From assembly GCF_002019635.1 (NCBI RefSeq), contig NZ_KV917372.1:1426001-1490000 (forward strand): DNA of 64,000 nucleotides. Direction: 5' to 3'. The notes beneath the pieces were generated by a model, which was not told the origin of the DNA, did no database searches, and saw nothing but the letters and a program-made list of their open reading frames with translations. The position numbers were made by a program, and so were the translations under genes. Numbering within the stretch: position 1 is the stretch's first letter; every line of letters begins with the position of its first letter. Source of the stretch: Metabacillus halosaccharovorans (lineage in GTDB: Bacteria > Bacillota > Bacilli > Bacillales > Bacillaceae). Positions 52,341 through 62,118 of the stretch are shown here, in pieces.

Positions 52341-52961
52341 TTATGTAGCATCTTGGTCTATCTTTGTAAAAATCTGCAATGAAAACCACATCCCCCCCGT
52401 TGCTATCATACTTATCGAGAAAAACGGAACTAATCCAGGATATTCAAAAGAGAAATACATAACTGTAAATGCCATTAATCCAATTGCAAATGTATAATGA
52501 ACTTTTGTAAGACCAATAATGAATGCATTCTTCAGATGTTGAATCCAAGTTGATTTGTAGTGTACTAGTAATGGAAAAGACCATAGCACAATAATGCTAT
52601 AAAAGAATAAAACTAGATAAAAAGCAAATAGAGTGATAATAGCAATTTCATCTGCAGAGTTTGCGATGATTTTATAATTTATATAAAGCAAACCTCCAAT
52701 GCCGGATAAAAACCAACCAAGAATATTTGACTGAAGATACTCCTCTCGATATACTCGGTTAAACGTTTTCCATATATTAACGTCTGTACCCTTCAAAATC
52801 ATTTTCCTCGATACACCTAACACAGCGGTAGTAGCAGGAAAAACCCCTCCGATTATCAACCCACGTAGTGTAAACAAGAACCACAGTACATTGATTAACG
52901 CTAAACTAGTTACCCATTGAAGGATCAAATCTATTATTGAGACAAATTGTTTTGGATTCAA
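52341..52961 (-). CDS. DUF624 (YesL-like) membrane protein
   Basis: 206 residues with five to six membrane segments. It starts with TTG at 52961 behind AAAGAGGTGATTTG. YesL-type proteins occur next to sugar ABC importers and YesMN systems in Bacillus, but their role is unknown. It lies 32 bases after the AraQ-like permease gene and before the binding-protein gene. N-terminal VTSLALINVLWFLFTLRGLIIGGVFPATTAVLGVSRKMI is the DUF624 signature. Confidence 0.82.
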   Translation of the reverse strand: MNPKQFVSIIDLILQWVTSLALINVLWFLFTLRGLIIGGVFPATTAVLGVSRKMILKGTDVNIWKTFNRVYREEYLQSNILGWFLSGIGGLLYINYKIIANSADEIAIITLFAFYLVLFFYSIIVLWSFPLLVHYKSTWIQHLKNAFIIGLTKVHYTFAIGLMAFTVMYFSFEYPGLVPFFSISMIATGGMWFSLQIFTKIDQDAT

Positions 52962-52993
52962 TTACAAATCACCTCTTTTTCTCATCTGCAAGA

Positions 52994-53833
52994 TTACCCT
53001 TTCACTCCACCCACAGTAAGCCCGGCCACAAAGTAACGTTGGAAGAAAATGAACAATATGATAATCGGCACAATTGTCATAACAGATCCAGCTATTAAGA
53101 CATCATAGTTATTTCCATACGGCGTTAATAATGTCGAAAGCCCCAATGGTAATGTAAATAAGGTATTTGATCGTAAAACAATTAATGGCCACAAGAAATT
53201 ATTCCATGCACCTAATCCTTGTAAGATTGCCATTGCTGCTAAAGAAGGTGTCATAAGCGGCAACATAATTTTAAAAAAGATACCATATTCCGTAGACCCA
53301 TCCATTCTTGCGGCATCCATTAATTCTTTTGGTAAGCCAAGAGCATATTGTCTAAAGAAAAATACAGCTATTGGAGCAACAACCGATGGAAGGATAACAG
53401 CCATATAAGTATCCACCAAAGCTGTATCTATCATTAGTTGAAACAATGGAAGCATTAAAATTTCAAACGGGATCATTAAAATAAACAATACACAGGTAAA
53501 AAATAGGTTTTTACCTTTAAAATCATATACTGCTAATGCATAACCGACTAATGATGAAAAAAATAATGATAGAACAATTGTAGTTACTGTTATGGTTAAG
53601 CTATTACCATACCAAGTCCAATATTGTCCTGCTTGAGAGAAAATATAAGAATAGTTATTTAAATTCAGTTCACTTAAATCGAAAGTAAGACTAATTCCAT
53701 TTCGCATTAACTGAGTTGAAGGTCTGAATGAAGCTAGTAGTAGACTAATAAGTGGAAATAAAGCAACTAAAGATACGACCAAAAAGCAGAGATTAATAAT
53801 CAATTTCAGTAAAACGTTCTTCTTAAGATTCAT
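52994..53833 (-). CDS. AraQ-like sugar ABC transporter permease
   Basis: 279 residues, six membrane segments, MalG-type. EAA loop LGLPKELMDAARMDGSTEYGIFFKIMLPLMTPS. It pairs with the AraP-like permease encoded directly upstream (stop at 53834). B. subtilis AraQ has a similar length. Start behind AAAAGGGGTGATGAATAA. Confidence 0.85.
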   Translation of the reverse strand: MNLKKNVLLKLIINLCFLVVSLVALFPLISLLLASFRPSTQLMRNGISLTFDLSELNLNNYSYIFSQAGQYWTWYGNSLTITVTTIVLSLFFSSLVGYALAVYDFKGKNLFFTCVLFILMIPFEILMLPLFQLMIDTALVDTYMAVILPSVVAPIAVFFFRQYALGLPKELMDAARMDGSTEYGIFFKIMLPLMTPSLAAMAILQGLGAWNNFLWPLIVLRSNTLFTLPLGLSTLLTPYGNNYDVLIAGSVMTIVPIIILFIFFQRYFVAGLTVGGVKG

Positions 53834-54778
53834 TTATTCATCACCCCTTTTAAATGCACCTGTTAGTAACAATTGGACAATACTAACAACAAAGATAATG
53901 ATCATTAAAATAACACCGATAGCGGCACCAAATCCTAAATTATTCTGAGAAATTCCTTGTTGATAAATATATCCCGCAACACTTAAACCAATATCTCCCG
54001 GTGATCCAGCTGGCCAAAATACATAGCTCTCTTCAAACATTCTAAATCCAGCAATGATTGAAATTGTGACAACAAAAATCGTAACGGGTTTTAAGAAAGG
54101 AAGTGTAACATATCTGAATTTTTCCAACATATTTGCACCATCTATCTCAGCAGATTCATATAGTTCTTTTGGGACATTTTGTAGACCTGCAAGGAAGTAT
54201 AGAATGTTCACTCCCATCCATCGCCATGAACACAGCAAGACCATCAGGAACATACCTGACCAAGCATTATATTGCCACTCAACAGATTCAAATCCTATCC
54301 AATTAAGGATCTGATTGGCAGCAGCGTTATCAGTTTCTCCAAACATTAGCCTGAATACCATACCTGCAACAATAGTAGAGGTTAAGGCAGGAACAAATAA
54401 CGAAGCCCTAAAAAATGTCTTAAACTTTACAAATTTCGAGTCCAATAATACAGCTAATATAATTGGAATTATCGTTAGAATCGTAACAGTTAGGATGACA
54501 TATATGGTTGTATTGCTTAGCGCTTTAAAAAATACTGGATTAAAGACTCTCGAGTAATTTTCTAAGCCTATATATGTTACCTGACCCGGTAGTACGCTTT
54601 GAAAACTCATAATAATAGCCTTTATAGTTGGGTAAATGGTGAATATCAATAGTGAAAGGACAAAAGGTGAGATAAAAATATAAGGTACAACTTTTTGTGA
54701 GTTTAGTATTTTCGCAAAACGATTTGGACTTTTGACAGTTGCAAGCTCTTGGTTTGTTCTCTTTGCCGTTGGAAACAT
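53834..54778 (-). CDS. AraP-like sugar ABC transporter permease
   Basis: 314 residues from the ATG at 54778 (MFPTAKRTNQELAT), behind AAGGAGGAATGTTTT; an upstream ATG at 54802 has no ribosome site. Six membrane segments, MalF-type. EAA loop NVPKELYESAEIDGANMLEKFRYVTLPFLKPV. First gene of the araPQ-yesL-araN-like unit. AraR-like operators lie in the 600-base region between it and araR. Confidence 0.85.
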   Translation of the reverse strand: MFPTAKRTNQELATVKSPNRFAKILNSQKVVPYIFISPFVLSLLIFTIYPTIKAIIMSFQSVLPGQVTYIGLENYSRVFNPVFFKALSNTTIYVILTVTILTIIPIILAVLLDSKFVKFKTFFRASLFVPALTSTIVAGMVFRLMFGETDNAAANQILNWIGFESVEWQYNAWSGMFLMVLLCSWRWMGVNILYFLAGLQNVPKELYESAEIDGANMLEKFRYVTLPFLKPVTIFVVTISIIAGFRMFEESYVFWPAGSPGDIGLSVAGYIYQQGISQNNLGFGAAIGVILMIIIFVVSIVQLLLTGAFKRGDE

Positions 54779-54966
54779 AAAACATTCCTCCTTAGCAATC
54801 ACACTGTTACGTGTACAATTGATTACATATCAGTTTTTGTACGTTTCATAAGTATTACTCATTGAATAAATAAAGGTACACAGATAAACCGGCTCAGCAA
54901 TATCTGCTTGATTCTACATTTTCATCACTCCTTCCGATCCCTCTATAAAAGATTAAATTTTCCATT

Positions 54967-54982
54967 ATGTATACGCATACAT
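54967..54982. promoter_or_regulatory. palindrome, possible AraR operator
   Basis: ATGTAT-ACGC-ATACAT, 6-bp arms around a central ACG as in AraR boxes. About 190 bases before the AraP-like start codon. Confidence 0.45.
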
Positions 54983-55084
54983 TTTGTTTTTTTATAAAAT
55001 ATGATTGACTTCTTATTAAGAAAAGGATGAAATATCAATAACTATTCCTTCACTTATCATTATAACTTCCCTATACAAAAATCA

Positions 55085-55100
55085 TCATATACGTATAAGT
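55085..55100. promoter_or_regulatory. AraR-like operator
   Basis: TCATATACGTATAAGT, sharing TACGTA and the right half with the better box at 55197-55212. Between the AraP-like gene and araR. Confidence 0.45.
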
Positions 55101-55196
55101 ACATTTAGGTTCTGTTATCAAATCCATTTTAATATTACCAACAACCTAACATACATCCCGAAAAATCAACAAAGTTTAGTAGTGTTTATATTTTAT

Positions 55197-55212
55197 ATTT
55201 GTACGTATAAGT
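55197..55212. promoter_or_regulatory. AraR operator
   Basis: ATTTGTACGTATAAGT, 14 of 16 to the B. subtilis AraR box ATTTGTACGTACAAAT. It is the best of several TACG-containing sites in 54820-55212. Confidence 0.65.
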
Positions 55213-55299
55213 TTGATGTTTTTTATTATATATAGGTTGTTATAACTTTTCAATTCCTTTTTCTAAATTGTTATCGACTATTTATGACATTCTTCGCGG

Positions 55300-55360
55300 T
55301 TTACATGAAAAAACATGCAGCGAAAACTGTAGTTTTACACTGCATGTTTTTTCATGTAAA
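55300..55360 (-). terminator. araR terminator, long hairpin
   Basis: Perfect 21-bp arms (TTTACATGAAAAAACATGCAG at the left, its complement at 55340-55360) enclosing a second small hairpin AAAACT-GT-AGTTTT. 33 bases after the araR stop codon. Unusually long for a terminator. Confidence 0.75.
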
Positions 55361-55392
55361 TCGTTCTATGTGCATGTTTTAGTCTCTTTTTT

Positions 55393-56505
55393 CTACCTAA
55401 GTGCTTTTGTCGAATTTCTTAAAATTAATTTTGGCTCAAACACAATAGATTCTTTCGTATCACTAGCTCCTTTTAATTGATAATTTGCTTCATGGACCAT
55501 GTTTAATATAATACTAGCTGCTCTTTCTCCCATTTTACTTTTTGGATGTTGAATTGTGGTCAATTTCACTTCTGAAACTTTAGCCATAAACGAGTCATCA
55601 AAACCTACAATGGATAGATCATTTGGTACACGTAAGTTTTTACCTCGAATAACATCCAATAAGAGAACCGCTAACTCATCATTGTAACAAACAATTCCAG
55701 TTGGCCTATCCACATTATCTATTGATAAGAGCTGACTTAAAGCTTCAATTGGTTTCGTTGTTTTCTCAATCGTTTTATAATTTATAATATAATTGGGATT
55801 TATTAAAACCCCATGATTTCTATGGGCCTTTATGTACCCTTTCATCCTTTTTATTCCTTGAATATCATCATTTTTAAAAAAACCTACTATATTCCTGTGT
55901 CCTAATTTAATAAGATGTTCAGTTTGCAGATAACCTCCTTTTTCATCATCTATCGTAAGGCTTAGAGGCTCTAGTTCATCGTAAAAAGCATTCAACATTA
56001 TGTACGGTATTTTCTTCCTTTCTAAATTTAGATAATAGTTTATATTTGGATTTGCAATAGCACTTTTAGTTGGCTCTATAATTACTCCATCAAGTGGTTG
56101 AGTTAAGATATTTTCTAGAATTCTTTTTTCATTACCATGATCATTATTGGTACTAAATAATGTTACATTATACCCATGTTTGCTTAGATACGATTCTGCT
56201 CCTCTTATTATTGAAGGAAATATATAATCGGATATATAAGTAGTGATAATCCCAATATTTTTGGTTTTTGTTGCAGAAGATCTTTCAATCTTAGTCCTGT
56301 CTGCACAAAACGTTCCTGCCCCTTGCTCTCTATATAACAGCCCATCATTTACTAAATCACCTAAAGCAAGACGAACAGTATGACGACTAACTCCAAATTG
56401 TTTCATCAATTCACTTTCAGAACTTATTTTTTGATGTGGTTGAAATGAACCATCTAATATTTTTGATTTTATCGCTTGCTTTACAATATTATATTTTGTT
56501 TCCAA
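55393..56505 (-). CDS. araR: AraR-type arabinose-responsive repressor (GntR/LacI hybrid)
   Basis: 370 residues. It starts with TTG at 56505 behind AAGGTGAGG. A GntR-type N-terminal winged helix (YNIVKQAIKSKILDGSFQPHQKISSESELMKQFGVSRHTVRLALGDLVNDGLLYREQGAGTF) is joined to a LacI-type sugar domain (IGIITTYISDYIFPSIIRGAESYLSKHGYNVTLFSTNNDHGNEKRILENIL, VIIEPTKSA), the hallmark architecture of AraR. It likely represses the adjacent AraPQN-like importer, releasing on arabinose. Operators lie in its 3'-side region. Confidence 0.9.
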   Translation of the reverse strand: METKYNIVKQAIKSKILDGSFQPHQKISSESELMKQFGVSRHTVRLALGDLVNDGLLYREQGAGTFCADRTKIERSSATKTKNIGIITTYISDYIFPSIIRGAESYLSKHGYNVTLFSTNNDHGNEKRILENILTQPLDGVIIEPTKSAIANPNINYYLNLERKKIPYIMLNAFYDELEPLSLTIDDEKGGYLQTEHLIKLGHRNIVGFFKNDDIQGIKRMKGYIKAHRNHGVLINPNYIINYKTIEKTTKPIEALSQLLSIDNVDRPTGIVCYNDELAVLLLDVIRGKNLRVPNDLSIVGFDDSFMAKVSEVKLTTIQHPKSKMGERAASIILNMVHEANYQLKGASDTKESIVFEPKLILRNSTKALR

Positions 56506-56844
56506 GTCATTACCTCACCTTAAGAAATTATCTTAGTACTCTACTCTCTTGTCTTATTTAACCATGTCGCCTCATAATATAATTTTACTGACTAAAATTC
56601 TTTTACTACCACCAATAGAACGACTAGAAAATTGCTCAAAAAAAATATTGTCCCATCCTTATTAACAGGGAATTTATGAAAACTCCCTATTGATAAAAAA
56701 CTGAGCAATTCTTTATGCTATTTTAACATAAGGTGGATTGATGCAATTATTCCGTATTTCATTTGTCGTATCTTTTCTCTTTCTTTTTTAGATAACAAAA
56801 AACTTCAATCCTGTCCGGAATGAAGCTTTTTTGTTGATTTTCAG
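56506..56844. other. intergenic region with paired inverted repeats
   Basis: No gene supported. At 56630-56710 an outer 9-bp repeat AATTGCTCA / TGAGCAATT encloses an inner arm pair at 56659-56671 and 56683-56695 (TTATTAACAGGGA / TCCCTATTGATAA, 11 pairs and one wobble). It may be a structured araR leader on the minus strand or a small transposable remnant. The GH30 terminator is at 56803-56825. Confidence 0.45.
56803..56831 (-). terminator. terminator of the GH30 gene
   Basis: CTTCAATCC / GGAATGAAG with one mismatch around TGTCC, T-rich on both sides (TTTTTT). 14 bases after the GH30 stop codon. Confidence 0.8.
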
Positions 56845-58182
56845 TTATAGGACTATCGTATTAAATGATTCAGCCTCTAATGTTATGCAATGTTTTTCAC
56901 TGTTTAGCTCTAGCACTAATTCTCGATCTGTTTTAAACGAATTCGATATGACAACAACCTTGCTTCCATGCGGATTTTGAAATGCCGTTGTGTTTCCTGT
57001 CCAAGGTCCAGATGTTTCAAGTCGGACTGCTCCCGGCTTTACATAATGCGAGAAATGCTTCATTACGTAATATTCAGGATTATTGTTCACAATCTTTGAA
57101 TCCGGGTCAACTGTAATCATTGAGTTCTGTTCCCACCCCCATGTACTTCTCCCATTTGGTTGCAGGACCATATTCCAATAAATATAAGCATTAGCACCAT
57201 TTACGAAGTAATGACGATATAAATTATGTACATAGAGTGCGTATTCCCATGTGTTTTTACCATTTCCACACTCGTTTTCTGTTTGCATATATTTTAGCTC
57301 TGGATAGCTTTGAACTGTTCGTTGAATCGCGTATTTACCTGCCCATTGATATCCTACACCTTTTACATATCGGTAGGCATTTGGATCACTAAGAACAGTT
57401 TGTGCATACACATCATAATCAGATGTTGTCCCATGCATTAGCTCTTGCCAAGGCTCTGGTGCATTGATTGTTCCAAGCCAAATTTCAGCTTTTATTCCGT
57501 GTTCTTCAAAAGCTGGCCCTAAATAAGACCCGATGAATTCTCGTAATTGCTCACCTGTCCATTTACAGGAAGGGAATTTTTGATCTGCTACCACTTCATT
57601 TTGAACATGAATTTGGTGAATTGTAATCCCTTCTTCTTCATAGGCCTGGACAAACTTCACGAAATATAGTGCATATGCATTTAACACTTCAGGTTCCCAG
57701 CGAAGTGTGCCATAGTTATACGCTTTCGGAAACTTCATCCATGTTGGAGGACTCCAAGGTGAAGCAAATAGTTTTATGTTTGGATTTCGTTTTAATGCTT
57801 GTTTTATATAAGGAATTAAATATTTTTTATCGCGCTCAATCGAGAAATATTTCATTTCATAGTCATCAGGTGTTTCATTATGACTGTACCATTCAAGCGC
57901 ATAGTCACTTGCACCAATTGGTAGACGGCAAATGCTGAATTGACATTCCCCATCTGGTAAAAATAAAGAATCAAGCACACTGTGGCGATCTTCCTCTGAT
58001 AAAAGAGTTAGAGCTTCATAACCTAGTTCATTAAAACAGCCGCCAAAGCCGTCAATAACACGTTTCTTTTCATTAGTAATTACTAGGTTTGGTTTCTTAT
58101 CTTCATATAAAATAGTACTACTTGCATCATTTTCCTGCCAGTACTGACTTCTTGTTGTGGATATCCAAGTAAAGCTCATCAT
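56845..58182 (-). CDS. glycoside hydrolase family 30 protein, cytoplasmic
   Basis: 445 residues without a signal peptide. GH30 fold features: KKRVIDGFGGCFNELGYEAL near residue 39, LFASPWSPPTWMK near 138, the acid/base Glu196 in IHVQNEVV and the nucleophile Glu302 in YMQTENECGNG, then a C-terminal beta domain. GH30 includes beta-glucosidases, beta-1,6-glucanases, beta-1,6-galactanases and xylan-active enzymes. Being cytoplasmic and downstream of an importer and a GH42 gene, it probably cuts imported oligosaccharides. 7 bases after the GH42 gene. Start behind GGGAGGAC. Confidence 0.88.
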   Translation of the reverse strand: MMSFTWISTTRSQYWQENDASSTILYEDKKPNLVITNEKKRVIDGFGGCFNELGYEALTLLSEEDRHSVLDSLFLPDGECQFSICRLPIGASDYALEWYSHNETPDDYEMKYFSIERDKKYLIPYIKQALKRNPNIKLFASPWSPPTWMKFPKAYNYGTLRWEPEVLNAYALYFVKFVQAYEEEGITIHQIHVQNEVVADQKFPSCKWTGEQLREFIGSYLGPAFEEHGIKAEIWLGTINAPEPWQELMHGTTSDYDVYAQTVLSDPNAYRYVKGVGYQWAGKYAIQRTVQSYPELKYMQTENECGNGKNTWEYALYVHNLYRHYFVNGANAYIYWNMVLQPNGRSTWGWEQNSMITVDPDSKIVNNNPEYYVMKHFSHYVKPGAVRLETSGPWTGNTTAFQNPHGSKVVVISNSFKTDRELVLELNSEKHCITLEAESFNTIVL

Positions 58183-58189
58183 GTCCTCC

Positions 58190-60196
58190 CTATTTCATTT
58201 CTAAAATTTTAAAATCCCATGGTTTAATTGTGAGAGTTTCGCCTTTTTGATATATTGAGTTTGATAATAAATCTATACTTTGTGAAAATGGAGACTCTAT
58301 TTCTTGTAGTTCAAATGAGTAGTTAAAAACATATTTAATCGTTTTGCCTTCATCATTGATACCACATTTAATAACAACAGGGAAATTCACTTCTTGCTCC
58401 TCTCCCCAAATGGATGCACGTTTTAATGCCTGGGTCAGAATTCCCGACATCATTTCACTTGAAACAATACATCCAATATACGTTGCATACCCTTTTCCAT
58501 ACTCATTACCTGTAATAGCTGCATAATCTCCCCATGCCGGGTGATCATATGTTGCTAGTGTTTCCGCTGTTGTTGGAGTTAATAGCTCCATCCATGTGTG
58601 GACACGATTTTTATCCTCTTCTACTTCATAAGTGTTGCCTGCAAGCTTCACATTCTTCGGTTCAACAAACATTTGATAGTTCACACCACAAGCCTTTTCA
58701 ATGATCCCTGGTTGGCTCGTTGTTCTAACCTTAACATGCTCATTTGCGAACCCCGATTTAAATGTGAAAATTGCGTGCCCGCCATGTTCAACATACTGAT
58801 TTAATCTATCCAATAGTTCGTCTGGTGCAACATACAAGCATGGAACAATGATTAGTGAATAATCCTCAAAGTTCTGAGACCCCGGGTGAAGAATATCTAC
58901 TTCCACATTTAATTTGTATAATTCATCATAAATAAGTCGGACAATATCGTTATAGTTCAGTTCGCTGTCATATTTAAACTTAAACCAATTCAAACCTGTA
59001 AGAGATTCATTGCTTACAAGAATAGCTGTTTTATTCTTTTTCTTTAAGTTCATAATCTTCGAAGAGAGGCGGCTAAAATCTGCTCCAATCGTTTTGGCTT
59101 CATTGTATACAGGATTTGGTTGAAGATCGTGACTTAATAGTCCCTTCCAATATGTCTCAAAGGAATTATGAATAGAATGCCAATGCCAATATGCGACCAT
59201 ATTTGCACCAGATGCTACATGACTAAATGCTTGTAACCTTAATTGCCCGGGAAAAGGTGTCCAATGGGAAAAGGCTTGTGCTTCTGTTTCAAGCACATAA
59301 TAGTTCTGCTGCTTTGTTGATCTTGCAACATCTCCTCCAAAGGAGATTTCAATTCCGGTTAAATCCTCTTGAGTTGGGTGATAGATATCAACACCCGTGA
59401 TATCGAATGGGTCGGATGCAGTAAAATGGTTTACATTTGGCTGTACTCCAAATGAATAGCCTCTCCATTCAAAGTCAAAGTTTTGTGTAATAAACTGTCC
59501 CTCTTTTCGATATTCCTTTACGATGTCAACTTGCCATGCAAGAAAATCATCGACCAGCTTTCGTTGAAACTTTGAAAATTCGGCACCAAAACTACCATTT
59601 ATTGTTCCAACTGTTGATGGCATATCTTCCCAAGCATGTACATCATTACTCCAATAAGCCAAACCAAATTCTTTATTCAAAGCATCTGTTGTTTCAAACT
59701 TATCTTTCAAATATTTAATAAATCTCTGCTGTACATTCGGCCCGCTTGTATCATAGTGCTTTGTTTCATTATCAATCTGGTACCCTATGATCGCCGGATG
59801 ATCTTTTACATTTTCCATTAGCTTCCGAATAATACGCTCAGCATAAAACAAATAGGTAGGATTTGTGATATCCATGATTTGCCTTGCACCATATTTGCCC
59901 TGTCCGTTTTTCGTAACAGCCAATACATCCGGATGTTCTTTCACCATCCAAGTTGGAACCGCATAAGTCGGGGTTCCAACAATAACATGAATACCTGCTT
60001 TATGCATGGCATCCAATACCCGATTAACAGATGTAAAATCAAATACACCATTTTGCGGTTCATGTGTACTCCATGTTGATTCTGCAATTCTGACAACATT
60101 TATTCCTGCTTCTTTCATCATTTGAATATCTGTTTCAAGCCGTTCATACGGCATGTATTCATCGTAATAAGCAACTCCGTATAATAATTTATTCAT
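58190..60196 (-). CDS. glycoside hydrolase family 42 beta-galactosidase
   Basis: 668 residues, normal GH42 length, no signal peptide. TIM barrel with the acid/base Glu144 in GYQIDNETKHYDT and the nucleophile in YVLETEAQAF (Glu303 or Glu305), a Trp-rich MVAYWHWHSIHNSFETYW loop, then the trimerisation and beta domains. It releases galactose from beta-galactosides in the cytoplasm. Preceded by the ABC importer genes and followed by GH30. Start behind AAAGGATGTTATGTAAG. Confidence 0.9.
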   Translation of the reverse strand: MNKLLYGVAYYDEYMPYERLETDIQMMKEAGINVVRIAESTWSTHEPQNGVFDFTSVNRVLDAMHKAGIHVIVGTPTYAVPTWMVKEHPDVLAVTKNGQGKYGARQIMDITNPTYLFYAERIIRKLMENVKDHPAIIGYQIDNETKHYDTSGPNVQQRFIKYLKDKFETTDALNKEFGLAYWSNDVHAWEDMPSTVGTINGSFGAEFSKFQRKLVDDFLAWQVDIVKEYRKEGQFITQNFDFEWRGYSFGVQPNVNHFTASDPFDITGVDIYHPTQEDLTGIEISFGGDVARSTKQQNYYVLETEAQAFSHWTPFPGQLRLQAFSHVASGANMVAYWHWHSIHNSFETYWKGLLSHDLQPNPVYNEAKTIGADFSRLSSKIMNLKKKNKTAILVSNESLTGLNWFKFKYDSELNYNDIVRLIYDELYKLNVEVDILHPGSQNFEDYSLIIVPCLYVAPDELLDRLNQYVEHGGHAIFTFKSGFANEHVKVRTTSQPGIIEKACGVNYQMFVEPKNVKLAGNTYEVEEDKNRVHTWMELLTPTTAETLATYDHPAWGDYAAITGNEYGKGYATYIGCIVSSEMMSGILTQALKRASIWGEEQEVNFPVVIKCGINDEGKTIKYVFNYSFELQEIESPFSQSIDLLSNSIYQKGETLTIKPWDFKILEMK

Positions 60197-60220
60197 TTCT
60201 TACATAACATCCTTTCCACC

Positions 60221-61045
60221 TTACTTAATAGCTCCATCGGCAATCCCCTCGAGGATATATTTTTGGAAAAACGCATAGAACACAACAACCGGTAGAGCTG
60301 TTAAAACTAATGCAGCTAAAATTTTTGGCCAGTCTGCCACATATTGCCCAAATAACATATTGATCGAAAGCATAAGTGTATAATTATTTACATCTGTTAA
60401 CATGATTAACGGTAATAAGAAGTCATTCCAAAGCCATAAAACATTTAATACTAAGATTGTAGCTGTAATTGGCTTCAGCAACGGAAAAATGATTCGAACA
60501 AAGATTTGAATATCATTACAACCATCTATTTTTGCTGCCTCTTCCAACTCTCTTGGTATCGATTTCACAAATCCATGATAGAGGAAGACCGCCATATTTA
60601 CTCCTAGTCCGATATAAATTAACCCAAGACCTGATAGGGACCCTTGTAATCCTAACCCTTTTGCCATTTGACTCAGCGTAATCATGATGGAGTGAAACGG
60701 AACCAGCATTGATGCAATAAAGAGAGTGAAAATAAGCGCACTTAATTTTCCAGATGTTCTGGCTAACTTGTAACCTGCAAGTGAACCACAAATAACAATT
60801 CCTGCCAGACCGATAGCAGTAACAAGTAGTGTGTTTAATGAACTGCTTACTAGATCCAGCTCTGTAAAAACCCCAATATAGTTTTCTAATGAAAAAGAAG
60901 TTGGGAACGATAAAACTGAAGTAAAGATCTCTCCTTGCGTTTTAAAAGAATTTATGAACGCCATGTAAATTGGAAAAAAAGAAATAATCGCAAAGACTGT
61001 CAAAATGAAATTGATCATAATGGATGAAGTAAAATTCTTTCTCAT
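60221..61045 (-). CDS. carbohydrate ABC transporter permease
   Basis: 274 residues, six membrane segments, MalG-type. EAA loop KSIPRELEEAAKIDGCNDIQIFVRIIFPLLKPI. It overlaps the upstream permease gene by 4 bases. The sequence resembles the permease at 47732-48559 in layout. The GH42 gene follows after 24 bases. Confidence 0.9.
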   Translation of the reverse strand: MRKNFTSSIMINFILTVFAIISFFPIYMAFINSFKTQGEIFTSVLSFPTSFSLENYIGVFTELDLVSSSLNTLLVTAIGLAGIVICGSLAGYKLARTSGKLSALIFTLFIASMLVPFHSIMITLSQMAKGLGLQGSLSGLGLIYIGLGVNMAVFLYHGFVKSIPRELEEAAKIDGCNDIQIFVRIIFPLLKPITATILVLNVLWLWNDFLLPLIMLTDVNNYTLMLSINMLFGQYVADWPKILAALVLTALPVVVFYAFFQKYILEGIADGAIK

Positions 61046-61986
61046 GCTTCAACCTCCTTGCGCTTTAGAATACTCACTTGAATAAGGGTAATGAGTAAGA
61101 CTACCAAAAACAGAATCATTGCTTTTGCGTTTGCATAACCAAAACGGAAGTTATTTGAAAATGCTTCTTCATAAATATTCAACGCCATTACTTGTGTAGA
61201 TGTACCTGGTCCACCTTGCGTTAGTGCGTATACTACGTCAAATACTTTAAACGCTCCATTTAATGTTAAGAAACAGCAAATTGTAATCGCATGCATAATC
61301 ATTGGAATGACAACATGTCTAAGACGTTGGAACACATTTGCACCGTCAATCATCGATGCTTCTTTTAATTGCTTAGGCACCCCTTGAAGTGCAGCCATGT
61401 AAATAACCATCATATAGCCAATTCCTTGCCATAAAGAAACGATTAAGATCGAGTAGAACGAAACCTTTGGATCACCAATCCAAGACTGATCTAGTATAGA
61501 GAAAATAGCTTTCTTCGATAATTCCGGGAATACATTTGTAAAGATAAAAGAAAACATTAATGAACTAATAATTAAACTAATCATGTTTGGCATAAAGAAG
61601 ATTGTTCTAAAAAACCCTTTTGATTTCATTCTAGTTTCGATTAATAATGCTAAGGCTAAAGCAACTACATTTTGAATGACAAACACAAAGATGGTGTATT
61701 TTAATGTAAACCAAAATGAGTTTCTAAAAGCTGAATCATCTCTGAATGCTTCAATATAATTGCTAAAACCTACAAAATTATAGGTTTTATTTAATCCATT
61801 CCAATCTGTAAAACTATAAATACCAGCCCCTACTGTAGGGATTAAAAGGAATAGGATATAAAAGATAAATGCAGGTAAAACAAACAAGATTAATCGTAAG
61901 TGACTGTTCTCTTTCTTTGCCTTTTTCTTAGTAGATGCTACTTCCTTTACAGGACTTTTCAGTTCAGTTACTGCCACATTACTCAT
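61042..61986 (-). CDS. sugar ABC transporter permease
   Basis: 314 residues, MalF-type, six membrane segments after a Lys-rich cytoplasmic N-terminus. EAA loop GVPKQLKEASMIDGANVFQRLRHVVIPMIMHA. Partner of the next permease. Start behind GGAAAGGA. Confidence 0.9.
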   Translation of the reverse strand: MSNVAVTELKSPVKEVASTKKKAKKENSHLRLILFVLPAFIFYILFLLIPTVGAGIYSFTDWNGLNKTYNFVGFSNYIEAFRDDSAFRNSFWFTLKYTIFVFVIQNVVALALALLIETRMKSKGFFRTIFFMPNMISLIISSLMFSFIFTNVFPELSKKAIFSILDQSWIGDPKVSFYSILIVSLWQGIGYMMVIYMAALQGVPKQLKEASMIDGANVFQRLRHVVIPMIMHAITICCFLTLNGAFKVFDVVYALTQGGPGTSTQVMALNIYEEAFSNNFRFGYANAKAMILFLVVLLITLIQVSILKRKEVEA

Positions 61987-62118
61987 TCCTTTCCACTCTA
62001 GGGTTCTATTAGAAGATAATGATTAGGGGACATTTTCTTGAAGACTTCCCTCTTACTACCAATCATTTTTATAAAGTTGAAAGACAGTTTTATTAAACTG
62101 TCTTTCACTTGTTTAGCA

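Noticed and set aside
55300-55360. The long hairpin after araR as a miniature transposon
   Set aside because: No target duplication or second copy in the window. Its place 33 bases after a stop codon fits a terminator.
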